From CAVQSS01 sp963746605 (lineage in GTDB: Bacteria > Desulfobacterota > RBG-13-43-22), in assembly GCA_963746605.1 (NCBI GenBank), contig CAVVCH010000015.1, positions 62,001 to 126,000 of the forward strand: a DNA stretch of 64,000 nucleotides. Direction: 5' to 3'. Position numbers and translations under genes: made by a program. Below are positions 9,281-17,904 of the stretch, piece after piece. Numbering within the stretch: the stretch's first letter is position 1; every line of letters starts with the position of its first letter. Below the pieces are notes generated by a model. That model had not been told where the DNA came from and ran no database searches. It worked only from the letters and a program-made list of their open reading frames with translations.

Positions 9281-9296
9281 AGCAATGGTCGTGCCA
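9281..9296 (-). promoter_or_regulatory. Sigma-54 promoter of the fliK-flgD-flgE operon
   Basis: The minus strand reads TGGCACGACCATTGCT, an exact match to the sigma-54 consensus TGGCACG-N4-TTGCW. The predicted transcription start is near 9270. This is the best promoter match in the window. Confidence 0.9.
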
Positions 9297-9447
9297 TCGC
9301 TGAGACCCCCCCCATCCGGCCGAAAGTTAGTTTATTTGATTGTCTTTTCGATTAGTTATAGGTTGTCGAGGATGAGGCCGTTCTTTAAGATCGGGCGGAG
9401 CGGCAAATATTTCCAGGCTAGGCAGGACAGAGGGGAAATTTTTTTCC

Positions 9448-10044
9448 TTAATTCGTCCGGGAGGTCAGCAAGCTCAAATTCGCGCTGATCCTGGCCGCGC
9501 GGACCGGGTCCAGATGGGTTAAAATTCCTCCAACTTCTTTGCTGCGCATGATCTGAAACACTTCGGTGACGGTCTTGTCGTCCATCTTCTCAATCATCCG
9601 GGCTGCTTTATCCGGCGGCATAGCGCAAAAAATTTCTGAAAGATGCTGAATCTTTTTATCCTGGATCGTCTTGGATTGGTCTATTATCTTCTTCAATTGA
9701 ACCTGTAATTGACTTAATTGGCTGATCTTTCCCTCGATCTCCCTTTGAATCCGACCCAAATCTTTTTCTTTTTGGTCCAGTTGTTGTTTCTGATTTTCAA
9801 GGGCCTGGGACTTTTCCTGCAAAGCCTTGAGGATTTCCGGATCCGGGGCCCAGGCTTCAGCGGCGGGTGTTTGGGGCGTCTTATCGATTCGAACGGTGTG
9901 CCGCCCCTGGATCGGAGCGGGTTTTTCCGGTTTATCCGGGGAACTAAGGCTGGACAGGCTGACCTTGGCAATCAACAGGACCAGCAAGAAAACCTGAAGG
10001 CCCAGCAAATAATAAAAAAAGGGATTCTTTTTCCTGGTTCCCAT
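9448..10044 (-). CDS. MotE-like flagellar protein with MgtE N-terminal type domain
   Basis: The 198-aa protein has one N-terminal membrane helix (about residues 10-32), a Pro-rich linker, a long coiled coil (about 70-130) and a C-terminal MgtE_N-like helical domain (FCAMPPDKAARMIEKMDD, EVGGILTHLDPVRAARI). This architecture matches the MotE family found between fliJ and fliK, proposed to chaperone or stabilise the motor protein MotC/MotB. The exact function here is inferred. It lies 3 bp after fliJ and is probably the last gene of the flgB operon. Confidence 0.82.
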   Translation of the reverse strand: MGTRKKNPFFYYLLGLQVFLLVLLIAKVSLSSLSSPDKPEKPAPIQGRHTVRIDKTPQTPAAEAWAPDPEILKALQEKSQALENQKQQLDQKEKDLGRIQREIEGKISQLSQLQVQLKKIIDQSKTIQDKKIQHLSEIFCAMPPDKAARMIEKMDDKTVTEVFQIMRSKEVGGILTHLDPVRAARISANLSLLTSRTN

Positions 10045-10047
10045 ATG

Positions 10048-10497
10048 TCAGATTCCTTTCCTGGAACCGGGGCGCCGCTGCACCACCAGATCATCCGTTA
10101 CTTTTCGTTCCTTCTTTTCCTGTTCGACCAAAAATTTTCTGAACTGCCGCTCTTTGAGTTTTTCCAATATTTTTCTTTCCCGGGTTAAGTCCATCAGCTT
10201 TCGTCGTTCCGCCTCGATCACGATCAGGTTTTTTTTTCGCTCCTGCTCCAGGACTTCCAGTTTTTGAAAGCTGCCGTCGAAATAATCCAGGTAGAGGATC
10301 AGGTCGCTGATGGCGGCGCCCTGGCTGGCCTTTAGGCGGCATTCCCCATCATAGGCCTTCCGGGTTTCCCGGAGCCTCTCTATTCGTTCCTCCTGTCCGG
10401 CTAAGGCATTAAGGTATCCGGCCAATCGGAGCTGGGACAACTCCTCCAAATTTTTTCGCCAATGGTACAGGGCCTGGAGCCGAAAGGTAAAGGCCAT
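10048..10497 (-). CDS. fliJ: Flagellar export chaperone-like stalk protein FliJ
   Basis: FliJ forms the central stalk of the FliH-FliI ATPase complex. The 149-aa protein is almost entirely coiled coil, rich in Glu, Lys, Arg and Leu, and starts with FTFRLQALYHWRKNLEE, the typical FliJ opening. It begins 3 bp after fliI stops. FliJ sequences are poorly conserved, so length, coiled coil and position carry the call. Confidence 0.9.
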   Translation of the reverse strand: MAFTFRLQALYHWRKNLEELSQLRLAGYLNALAGQEERIERLRETRKAYDGECRLKASQGAAISDLILYLDYFDGSFQKLEVLEQERKKNLIVIEAERRKLMDLTRERKILEKLKERQFRKFLVEQEKKERKVTDDLVVQRRPGSRKGI

Positions 10498-10500
10498 GGA

Positions 10501-11827
10501 TTAACGACCGGCCAGCGATTTCAGTTGGTCCAAGGTAGAGGCAAAATCCACCTTTTCCTCAACCCCCTGTCGAAGGAAGGCATTGATCTCCGGCATCTTT
10601 TTAATAGCCTGGTCAATCTGGGGGTTGCTCCCGGTCACATAGGCGCCAAGGTTTATCAGGTCTTCCGCCTTTTTGTAAACGGCCATAGTGGCAATCAGTT
10701 GATTGCGGGCCGCCAATTGGTCCCGATCCACCACATCGGGCATAACCCGGCTGATGCTGCCCAGGATATCGATGGCCGGGTAATGGTTTTGATTGGCTAA
10801 ATCCCGGGAGAGCACGATATGTCCATCGGCCACGGAACGAACCGCATCGGCGATGGGGTCATTGATATCGTCGGCTTCCGTCAGTACCGTATAGATTCCG
10901 GTGATGCTCCCGAGACCGGGAGTCGTCCCGACTCGTTCCAGTAGTCCAGGCAATTGGGCGTAGACACTGGGGGTGTAGCCCTTGGTGGTGGGAGGCTCCC
11001 CCACCGCCAGACCCACTTCCCGGGAAGCCATAGCAAAACGGGTGATGGAATCCATCATGAAGAGCACGTTTTTTTTCTGGTTCCGGAAAAATTCGGCAAT
11101 CACCGTTGCCAGGTACGCTCCCCGGATGCGGATCAAGGGCGGTTGGTCGGAGGTGGCCACCACGACCACTGATCGTTTTAACCCCTCCGCCCCCAGGTCT
11201 TTCTCGATAAATTCCCGGACTTCCCTCCCCCGTTCCCCGATTAGGGCAATGACGGAAACCTCAGCCGAGGTATGGCGGGCCATCATCCCGAGCAGGGTGC
11301 TCTTCCCCACACCGGACCCCGCCATGATGGCCAGGCGTTGTCCCCGACCCAAAGTCAGCAGTCCATTGACGGCTTTGAGTCCCACATCGATGGGTTCCGA
11401 AATTCTCTTCCTTAATACCGGATTAACGGCTTTGACCTGGAAAGGGAGCGTTTCTTCCAGAAGGAGCGGTCCCTTCTGATCCATCGGCTCCCCCAAGCCA
11501 TCGATCACCCGTCCGAGCAGGTTTTCCCCCACCCGGGCCAGAGCCGGAAAACCGGCCGGAATGATCCGGCATCCGGGTTCAATTCCTTGACTCGCCCCGA
11601 AAGGCATAAGCAAGATCTTTTGGTCCCGAAACCCAACCACCTCAGCCGGGATCGTTCGGCTCTTATCATTCTTTTCGATATGGCAGATATCGCCCACCGC
11701 CGCCCGGGGCCCCTGGCCTTCAATAACCAATCCAATGACCTGGGTAGTGCGCCCGTAATTGCAGATGGTCTCCGTTTCTTCGGCCAGGGCTTGAAAGGAC
11801 TTCCAGGAACGTGGGAGTTAGACTCAT
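10501..11827 (-). CDS. fliI: Flagellum-specific ATPase FliI (apparent 5' frameshift)
   Basis: Export ATPase related to F1-beta. Walker A is GSGVGKST and Walker B lies in KNVLFMMDSITRFA; the QLPGLLERVG region and C-terminal domain are intact. The open frame runs from 10501 up to a TAA at 11818-11820 and has no ATG, GTG or TTG before an internal TTG at 11730, which would remove the conserved YGRTTQVIGL segment. An ATG at 11827 overlapping the fliH stop (ATGA) is one base out of frame. Dropping one A at 11818-11819 joins them as MSLLPRSWKSFQALAEE and gives about 440 aa, the usual length. A sequencing error is the likely cause. Confidence 0.92.
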
Positions 11828-12528
11828 TTCCCACCTTCAGGCAATCGGCATTGGATCTGTTCCACGATTTGGTTAAACTGGCCTTCGATGGTGGCATCGA
11901 TGACCCCCCATTCCGTTTCCAACAGCCCGCCCCCGGGGGTAATGGCCTCGTCCTCCAGAATTTTTATCCGTTCCCGGTCAGTCAGCACCCAGGGGATCTG
12001 ATCCGGATGGGCCAGAAGATATTTATAATCCACCGGGTTGACGTGAAGGATGATCCGGCGGTTTTCCTCGGTCTTGGTGAGGGCCGCCGACAAGGTGTCT
12101 TTGATGACTCCGGCCGTCAATCGTGATTCCCGTCGGAGGATTTTTTTGATCACGGAAAAGGCGAATTCAACCATATCCTGTTCGCACCGCTGGAAAAGGG
12201 TTCTCTTCTGGCTTTCAATTTGAGCCAGAAGGGCGTTGATCTGTCTGATGACTACTTCCAGTCGTTTTTGGCCGCTCTCCAGACCGTCTTTTTCCCCCTG
12301 AGCAAAGCCCTTTTCGTAAGCCTCGTGTTCGATCTGCTCGGCTCTCTTTTTCAGTTCCCGGTAGACCTGTTCCTGCATCTCCTCCATATACCGGGTCATC
12401 TGGGGATGGAACTGAAATTGACTGGGAGGTGACTGGGGTTGAATAGCGCCCGGGCGGAAATCCGGGGTTTGGTCGTTTCGGATAAAAGCGTGGATGGAAA
12501 AACTTTTCTGGGGTGTTCCGGCCGGCAT
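11824..12528 (-). CDS. fliH: Flagellar export ATPase regulator FliH
   Basis: FliH binds and restrains FliI and links it to the C-ring. The 234-aa protein has a Pro/Gln-rich N-terminus, an Ala/Glu-rich helix around residues 55-110 (EHEAYEKGFAQGEKDGLESG, with GxxxG-type spacing) and a C-terminal FliH/HrpE domain. It lies 12 bp after fliG, and its stop overlaps the likely fliI ATG. Confidence 0.93.
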   Translation of the reverse strand: MPAGTPQKSFSIHAFIRNDQTPDFRPGAIQPQSPPSQFQFHPQMTRYMEEMQEQVYRELKKRAEQIEHEAYEKGFAQGEKDGLESGQKRLEVVIRQINALLAQIESQKRTLFQRCEQDMVEFAFSVIKKILRRESRLTAGVIKDTLSAALTKTEENRRIILHVNPVDYKYLLAHPDQIPWVLTDRERIKILEDEAITPGGGLLETEWGVIDATIEGQFNQIVEQIQCRLPEGGK

Positions 12529-12540
12529 CTGGTTGACTCC

Positions 12541-13557
12541 TTAAACGAAAGCTTCTTCGCTGCCTTTGCCGGCCAGAACGATTTTGCCTTCGGCTTCCAG
12601 TTTTTTAGCGATCTTAATGATCGACTGCTGAGCCACTTCCACGTCTTTGAGCCGCACCGGCCCCATCACCTCGAGGTCCTCCTTCATCATCTGCGCCGCC
12701 CGTTCGGACATGTTCTTGAAGATCTTTTCCCTCATTTCATCCGACGCCGTTTTCATGGCCAGGATTAGTTCTTCGTTATTGACTTCCTTAAGGATGGCCA
12801 TAATACCTCGATCATCCACATTGATCAGGTCTTCAAAGATGAACATCAATTGGCGGATTTCATCGGCCAGGCCCTGTCGGAATTCTTCGATCCCCTTTAA
12901 AATATTGCCTTCCAGCGAACTGTCCATTTGGTTGAGCATTTCTGCCACCGAGCGCACGCCCCCGATCTGCTGCCCCTCAAAGCTTTTGACCGCCGCCACT
13001 TCTTCCATTAAGGCCTGGTCGATTTCTTCCACGATTTCCGGGGACACATTTTCCAATTCGGCTACCCGATAGACCACTTCGGTTTGAAGGTTGATGGGCA
13101 GTTCGGTTAAAATGGCGGCCGCCTGCCCCGACTCCAGGTGGGAAAGAATAATGGCAATGGTCTGGGGATGTTCATTGCGAATGAAATTGGCCAGGGTTTT
13201 AGGATCATATTTCTTGATTTTTTGAAATAGTTTCCATTTGCCCTGCTCCTCGATCTCTTCGATCAGCTCCTTGCCCTTTTCCCCCGGGATGGCCCGGCTC
13301 ACCACGTTCTTGATGAACTGATTGCCTCCCTGGGAACCCAAGAGAAGGGGCTGTTCCACGGTATAGAGGCTGCTGAATTCAGAGAAAATGGTCTCCATGG
13401 TTTTGGGACCGATGTAGTTGACCTGGGCAATATGGCTGCCCAATTTTTTGATCTCCTCCTCGTTCATCTGCTTGATAATATTGGCGGTCAATTCTTCGCC
13501 CAGGCTGAGCAAAAACATGGCGGCTTTCTGGGGACCGGTTAATTTATCGTTGGCCAT
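12541..13557 (-). CDS. fliG: Flagellar motor switch protein FliG
   Basis: Rotor protein that contacts the stator and FliM. The 338-aa sequence shows the N-terminal FliF-binding domain (LTGPQKAAMFLLSLGEE), the middle domain with the EHPQTIAIILSHL motif (about residues 128-140) and the C-terminal domain with charged torque helices (LMFIFEDL, ANSE-type region). Normal length, 9 bp after fliF. Confidence 0.97.
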   Translation of the reverse strand: MANDKLTGPQKAAMFLLSLGEELTANIIKQMNEEEIKKLGSHIAQVNYIGPKTMETIFSEFSSLYTVEQPLLLGSQGGNQFIKNVVSRAIPGEKGKELIEEIEEQGKWKLFQKIKKYDPKTLANFIRNEHPQTIAIILSHLESGQAAAILTELPINLQTEVVYRVAELENVSPEIVEEIDQALMEEVAAVKSFEGQQIGGVRSVAEMLNQMDSSLEGNILKGIEEFRQGLADEIRQLMFIFEDLINVDDRGIMAILKEVNNEELILAMKTASDEMREKIFKNMSERAAQMMKEDLEVMGPVRLKDVEVAQQSIIKIAKKLEAEGKIVLAGKGSEEAFV

Positions 13558-13566
13558 GACCTTCGC

Positions 13567-15243
13567 TTACCCTTTTTCGTGCAGCCAGGATTTGACAATT
13601 TCGGCCGCCTTGGTGGGGTCTTCCTCCACGGATTGGAAAATCTGTTTACGGTCCATTCCTTTGGGCAGGCCGATCGCCTCGTTTTGGGCAATCTGCGGGA
13701 GCTCCCCGCCTTCCGTCCCCGGGGGCAACGCCGGACGCGGCCGAAGCTGTTCCAACAAAACCTGTTCTTCCGTCCGGAACCCGCTGAAAAGATTTTTCTT
13801 CATCATCGGCTTGATCACCAAAAAGAAGAACAACAGGGCCAAAACCAGGCTGATCAACGGCTTATACAGCATCTGGAAATAGTCCTTCCAGGCCGACCCG
13901 CTCTCGGTCCGAGGCCCATCCTCCACGGCCGACCAGGCAAAGGGCATGGAGGTGATCTCCACCTGGTCCCCCCGGCTTTCGTCAAAGCCGATGGCTTTTT
14001 TTACCATGTTCTCAAAGTTTTTCATTTCTTCCGGCGGCCGGGGGACAAACTGCCGGACCTTGGCCCCTTTGGCGCCCACACTTTCCTTGTACGTCCCATC
14101 AATAATCACCGCCGTCGAAATCTTCTTGATTATTCCCGCCGGACCGCGGATCTGTTTATTGATCTTGGAGATTTCATAATTTTTGGTTTCGTTTTGCCTT
14201 TCCGAAATACTTTGGCTTCCGCCGGCCGAGGACCCGGAAAGGGTTTTGCTGGTGGGTGCCGTGTTGGATCGGGGAGGGCTTTTGGAATCGGCGGGCAATT
14301 TTAGGGAAACAAAACCTTCCCGGTCTTCACCGATTTTGCCGCCGGTGGTGCTGGAGGATTTCTCCAAGGTTTTCTGTTCACTGCGGATTACCGTTGACGG
14401 ATCGAACCGTTCTTCGGTGATATTGACTTGCTGGAAATCCATGTCCGCCGAAACCCGGGCAATGGCTTTTTCAGGACCGACCACCCCTTCCAGCATTCCC
14501 TGGATCTTCTTTTTCAGACCGTCCTCGATGTTGCGCTGATAATCCAACTGGCTGGTGGTCAACTGGCCTATCGGTGAGGCATCGTTTTTCTTGGAAAGCA
14601 TTTTCCCGGTTTGATCGACCACCGTCACATTGTTGGGTTCCAAGCCTTCCACGGCACTGGCTACCAGATGGATTATGCCTTCCACTTGAGGAGGCCCCAA
14701 GGTCATCCCCGAATGGGTTTTCACCATGACCGAAGCCGTAGGTTTTCTCTGTTCCTCCACGAAAAGGGAATCCTTGGGAGTGACGATATGGACCCGGGCC
14801 TGGTCAATTTCTTTGAATTGCTTGATCGTCCGGGCCAATTCCCCCGACAAAGCCCGTTGATAGTTTAGTTTCTGGACAAAGTCGGTGGTCCCCAAATTGG
14901 TTCGATCAAATACTTCAAAGCCAACGCCCCCACCCTTGGGCAGTCCCTCCGAAGCCATTGTCAGGCGGGTGTCGTACACCTGTTCCCGGGGGACCAGAAC
15001 CGCCGTTCCGCTGTTTGTTACCTGATAGGGGACTTTCTTTTCCTTGAGTTTGTTGGCAATCTCGCCGGCATCTTCCGGGGAAAGGTTACTGAACAGGACC
15101 TGATACTCCGGACGGGTGTTCCAAAAGATGAGGGACCCGAACCCTATCCCGGCCACCAAGAGGATGGCGATCAGGGAGAACAGACGCCCCTTGGATATGG
15201 AGCTGACTAACTGAGTGGATTGTTCGACCAGTTTGGAGGCCAT
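13567..15243 (-). CDS. fliF: Flagellar MS-ring protein FliF
   Basis: Builds the inner-membrane MS ring, the base of the basal body. The 558-aa protein has membrane segments near residues 22-42 and 460-480, two ring-building motifs in the periplasmic part (YQVLFSNLSPEDAGEIANKL; VLVPREQVYDTRLTMASEGL), and a cytoplasmic C-terminus with the FliG-binding tail. It is preceded by fliE and followed by fliG. Confidence 0.97.
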   Translation of the reverse strand: MASKLVEQSTQLVSSISKGRLFSLIAILLVAGIGFGSLIFWNTRPEYQVLFSNLSPEDAGEIANKLKEKKVPYQVTNSGTAVLVPREQVYDTRLTMASEGLPKGGGVGFEVFDRTNLGTTDFVQKLNYQRALSGELARTIKQFKEIDQARVHIVTPKDSLFVEEQRKPTASVMVKTHSGMTLGPPQVEGIIHLVASAVEGLEPNNVTVVDQTGKMLSKKNDASPIGQLTTSQLDYQRNIEDGLKKKIQGMLEGVVGPEKAIARVSADMDFQQVNITEERFDPSTVIRSEQKTLEKSSSTTGGKIGEDREGFVSLKLPADSKSPPRSNTAPTSKTLSGSSAGGSQSISERQNETKNYEISKINKQIRGPAGIIKKISTAVIIDGTYKESVGAKGAKVRQFVPRPPEEMKNFENMVKKAIGFDESRGDQVEITSMPFAWSAVEDGPRTESGSAWKDYFQMLYKPLISLVLALLFFFLVIKPMMKKNLFSGFRTEEQVLLEQLRPRPALPPGTEGGELPQIAQNEAIGLPKGMDRKQIFQSVEEDPTKAAEIVKSWLHEKG

Positions 15244-15263
15244 CGATCCCTACCCTCAGCGCC

Positions 15264-15560
15264 CTATACTTGCAGGCGCATAATTTCTTCGTAAGCGGCC
15301 ATAATCTTGTTGCGGACCTGGACCATTAAGCGCAAGGAGATCCCCGCCTTCTCCATGGCGATCATCACCTCATGGACGTCTTTGGGCTCCCCGGCGGCCA
15401 TGGTTTCTATGGCCTGATTGGCCTCTTTCTGCAGACCGTCTATCTCGCGGACCGATTGGGAGAGGGATTCTTTAAACCCCGTCGCGTCTTCCCGGCGGCC
15501 GACTTGCTCTAGAGGCGCCGGGCGGTACCCCTTTGGATCCAAACCATAAATGGCGTTCAT
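15264..15560 (-). CDS. fliE: Flagellar hook-basal body complex protein FliE
   Basis: Links the MS ring to the proximal rod. The 98-aa protein ends with the conserved FliE helix (AMEKAGISLRLMVQVRNKIM, YEEIMRLQV). Length and place between flgC and fliF are standard. Confidence 0.95.
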   Translation of the reverse strand: MNAIYGLDPKGYRPAPLEQVGRREDATGFKESLSQSVREIDGLQKEANQAIETMAAGEPKDVHEVMIAMEKAGISLRLMVQVRNKIMAAYEEIMRLQV

Positions 15561-15584
15561 AAATCGGTTTCCTCCTCTTTAACG

Positions 15585-16022
15585 TTAGCGGCCGATTTCA
15601 AGGGCCTTTAGAATCATATTCTTAGCGGAATTGAAGGCCGTAACACTGGCCTCATAATTTCGAGCGGCGCTCATCAATTGCACCATCTCTTCCAAAATAT
15701 TGACGTTCGGCAAGGTAACATAACCCCGTTCATCCGCATCCGGATGCTGGGGATCAAATTGTGTCGCCAAATCGCTCATGTCGGCCGTTATTTCTTTGAC
15801 CTCTACGCCCTCCCGGCCCTTTTCCAGCCGACCGGCGAACATTCGGGAAAAATCGGAGGACACCTCCGCCGGTCCCAGGACGGCGATCTTTCTTCGATAG
15901 GGTCCGCCTTCTTCCGTTCGGGTGGTCTGGGCGTTGGCGACGTTCGTGGAAATAATATTCATTACCGTGCGCTGGGTATCGAGGCTTGTGCCGCTTATTT
16001 TCAGGGCATTAAAAAGGTCCAT
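15585..16022 (-). CDS. flgC: Flagellar proximal rod protein FlgC
   Basis: Rod subunit exported by the flagellar system. N-terminal rod motif ISGTSLDTQRTVMNIISTNV and ANAQTTRT, and the C-terminal helix with NVNILEEMVQLMSAARNYEA. At 145 aa it is full length. It is 5 bp after flgB and probably translationally coupled. Confidence 0.96.
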   Translation of the reverse strand: MDLFNALKISGTSLDTQRTVMNIISTNVANAQTTRTEEGGPYRRKIAVLGPAEVSSDFSRMFAGRLEKGREGVEVKEITADMSDLATQFDPQHPDADERGYVTLPNVNILEEMVQLMSAARNYEASVTAFNSAKNMILKALEIGR

Positions 16023-16027
16023 GCGAT

Positions 16028-16447
16028 TTACCGCCCTCCTTCGGAAATGACATATTTAATGGTTTCCAATTTCTTGGTCAGAGCCTGGACGGCCGATTGG
16101 TATTGGAGGTTGTTTTCCGCCAGTTTGGTCATTTCCTGGTCGATATTGACCCCCGAGGAACCGGCTTCCACCGATGCGGCCAGACCGGACTCCTGTCCCG
16201 GGGCCGACCCCGGCTCGGGAAAATGTTGGGGATGTGTTTTTTGCACGGAAATAGCAAAAGGATCTCCCAATTTTTGGCGCATGATCTGCTGAAAAGGAAT
16301 ATCCTTGGCCGAATAATCGGGGGTCTCGGCGTTGGCGATATTACTGGTCAGTATTCCCTGCCGGGCGCCCCGGAGATTTAAGGATTGCTCCAAGAAATGC
16401 ATGGTTCGGTCAAACAGTCCGCCGGATAAAAGATGGTTCATAAGCAC
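16028..16447 (-). CDS. flgB: Flagellar proximal rod protein FlgB
   Basis: First rod subunit, 139 aa. The N-terminus has the rod motif ILTSNIANAETPDYSAKD, and the C-terminus has the partner helix (EMTKLAENNLQYQSAVQALT). ATG at 16447 has GAGGTG just upstream. It opens the flgBC-fliEFGHIJ-motE operon, and its sigma-54 promoter lies inside the end of the upstream regulator gene. Confidence 0.96.
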   Translation of the reverse strand: MLMNHLLSGGLFDRTMHFLEQSLNLRGARQGILTSNIANAETPDYSAKDIPFQQIMRQKLGDPFAISVQKTHPQHFPEPGSAPGQESGLAASVEAGSSGVNIDQEMTKLAENNLQYQSAVQALTKKLETIKYVISEGGR

Positions 16448-16482
16448 CTCGACCTTAATATCCTAATCTTATTCTTCATTCT

Positions 16483-17901
16483 TTATTCTTTTTGCAAATC
16501 CCATACCATGGCCGGGGGATGAATCGGAACCAATCCCTCCTCCGCCCAGGACCCCGTCTCCTGCTTGTATTCCTGCAGTTTGTTCCGGAGGGTTCGCACG
16601 CTGATGCCCAAAATAGTCGCCGCCTGGGTCCGATTTCCCTCAGTCTTTCCCAAGGCCCTGAAGATCAAGTCTTTTTCTACTTCCCGCAGGGAGAAAGTCG
16701 GCGATCCGTCGATTTGCACCACCTTAGCCGGGGGCTCGGAGTCTTCCAGACAAAAATCTTTCATTTCAATCGTCGGACCGGAGGCGATCAGCACCGTGCG
16801 CTCCAAAAGGTTCTCCAATTCGCGGACATTTCCCCGCCACTCCCGCTGTTTGATCCAGTTTAAAGCCTGATCCCCCACTCGAAGCACTTCCCGATTATAG
16901 AGTTTGGCAAATTTTCGCACAAAATAAGCTACCAGCAGGTCAAGATCCTCCGGACGTTCCCGCAAAGGCGGAATGCGCAAGGGGATGACGTTCAAACGGT
17001 AATACAGGTCCGCGCGAAAATCCCCCTTTTCAACGCTCTGCTCTAAATTTCGATTGGTCGTGGCGATCACTCGAATATCCAGAGGAACCGGATGTCGTCC
17101 GCCGATCCGATCCAACTCGTTTTCCTGCAGCACCCGGAGCAGCTTGGCCTGTAATTGGGTATTCATTTCGCTGATTTCATCCAATAGAATGGTCCCCCGC
17201 TGGGCCAATTCAAATTTCCCTAATTTTTTTTGGATGGCCCCCGTAAAAGCCCCTTTTTCATGGCCGAACAATTCGCTCTCCAATAGCCCGTCCGGAAGAG
17301 AGGCACAATTCACGGCAACGAACGCCTCCTTATTGCGGGGACTGCGCTCGTGGAGATAGCGGGCAAACAGTTCTTTTCCCGTACCGCTTTCACCCTGAAT
17401 CAATACGGTGGCTTTACTGGCGGCGACCTTGCGGCATAATTCCAAGAGATCCAGCATCTTCCGGTTCTGGGTGACGATCGGGCGCGATACCAGGCCTTTC
17501 CCGAAGGGGCTTTCCGGCTCAGCAAACGACCCGGTCCGTTTGGAGGCGACCTGTCCGAGTCGTTCTTGCAGCCAGACTCCGGAAAGGGGCTTGACTACAT
17601 AATCACAGGCCCCTTGCTTGATGGCCTCGATGGCCTGCGGGATGCTTCCCTGAGCGGTCATGATGATGACCGGGGTCTCCGGAAAACGTTCTTTAACCCG
17701 ACCCAAAAGTTGTAAGCCGCTACCATCCTCCAGGTCCATTTCGGTAATCACCATATCGAAAGGTCTTTGGCCCAACCAGCGGAGGGCTTCTTCGCCCCGA
17801 TTGACCCATTGGATCCAAAACCCGTTCTTGGGATTGTTTTCAAAAAAAGCCTCCCGGGCCTCCGGATCGTTTTCCGCAATCAATAGTGCCTTTTCGCCCA
17901 T
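16483..17901 (-). CDS. NtrC-family sigma-54 activator, flagellar (FlgR/FlrC-like), with Glu at the phosphosite
   Basis: The 472-aa protein has a receiver domain (1-120), an AAA+ sigma-54 interaction domain (Walker A GESGTGKE, GAFTGA loop intact, Walker B TILLDEI) and a C-terminal Fis-type HTH (ATILGISVRTLRNKLQEY). The receiver reads VITEMDLEDGSG, so the phosphoacceptor Asp is replaced by Glu54 and the acidic pocket by ENDPE. That may lock it in an active-like state or free it from a kinase. It lies directly upstream of the flgB operon and downstream of the AMIN/TPR gene. Sigma-54 boxes at the flagellar operons are its likely targets; this is inference. Confidence 0.92.
   Translation of the reverse strand: MGEKALLIAENDPEAREAFFENNPKNGFWIQWVNRGEEALRWLGQRPFDMVITEMDLEDGSGLQLLGRVKERFPETPVIIMTAQGSIPQAIEAIKQGACDYVVKPLSGVWLQERLGQVASKRTGSFAEPESPFGKGLVSRPIVTQNRKMLDLLELCRKVAASKATVLIQGESGTGKELFARYLHERSPRNKEAFVAVNCASLPDGLLESELFGHEKGAFTGAIQKKLGKFELAQRGTILLDEISEMNTQLQAKLLRVLQENELDRIGGRHPVPLDIRVIATTNRNLEQSVEKGDFRADLYYRLNVIPLRIPPLRERPEDLDLLVAYFVRKFAKLYNREVLRVGDQALNWIKQREWRGNVRELENLLERTVLIASGPTIEMKDFCLEDSEPPAKVVQIDGSPTFSLREVEKDLIFRALGKTEGNRTQAATILGISVRTLRNKLQEYKQETGSWAEEGLVPIHPPAMVWDLQKE
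16491..16510 (-). promoter_or_regulatory. Sigma-54 promoter of the flgB operon
   Basis: The minus strand reads TGGTATGGGATTTGC, with ten bases between GG and GC and an intact TTGC box; the -24 box departs from TGGCAC at two positions. The predicted start is near 16482, about 35 bases before the flgB ATG. The site lies within the last codons of the regulator gene at 16483-17901. Confidence 0.72.
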
Positions 17902-17904
17902 GGG

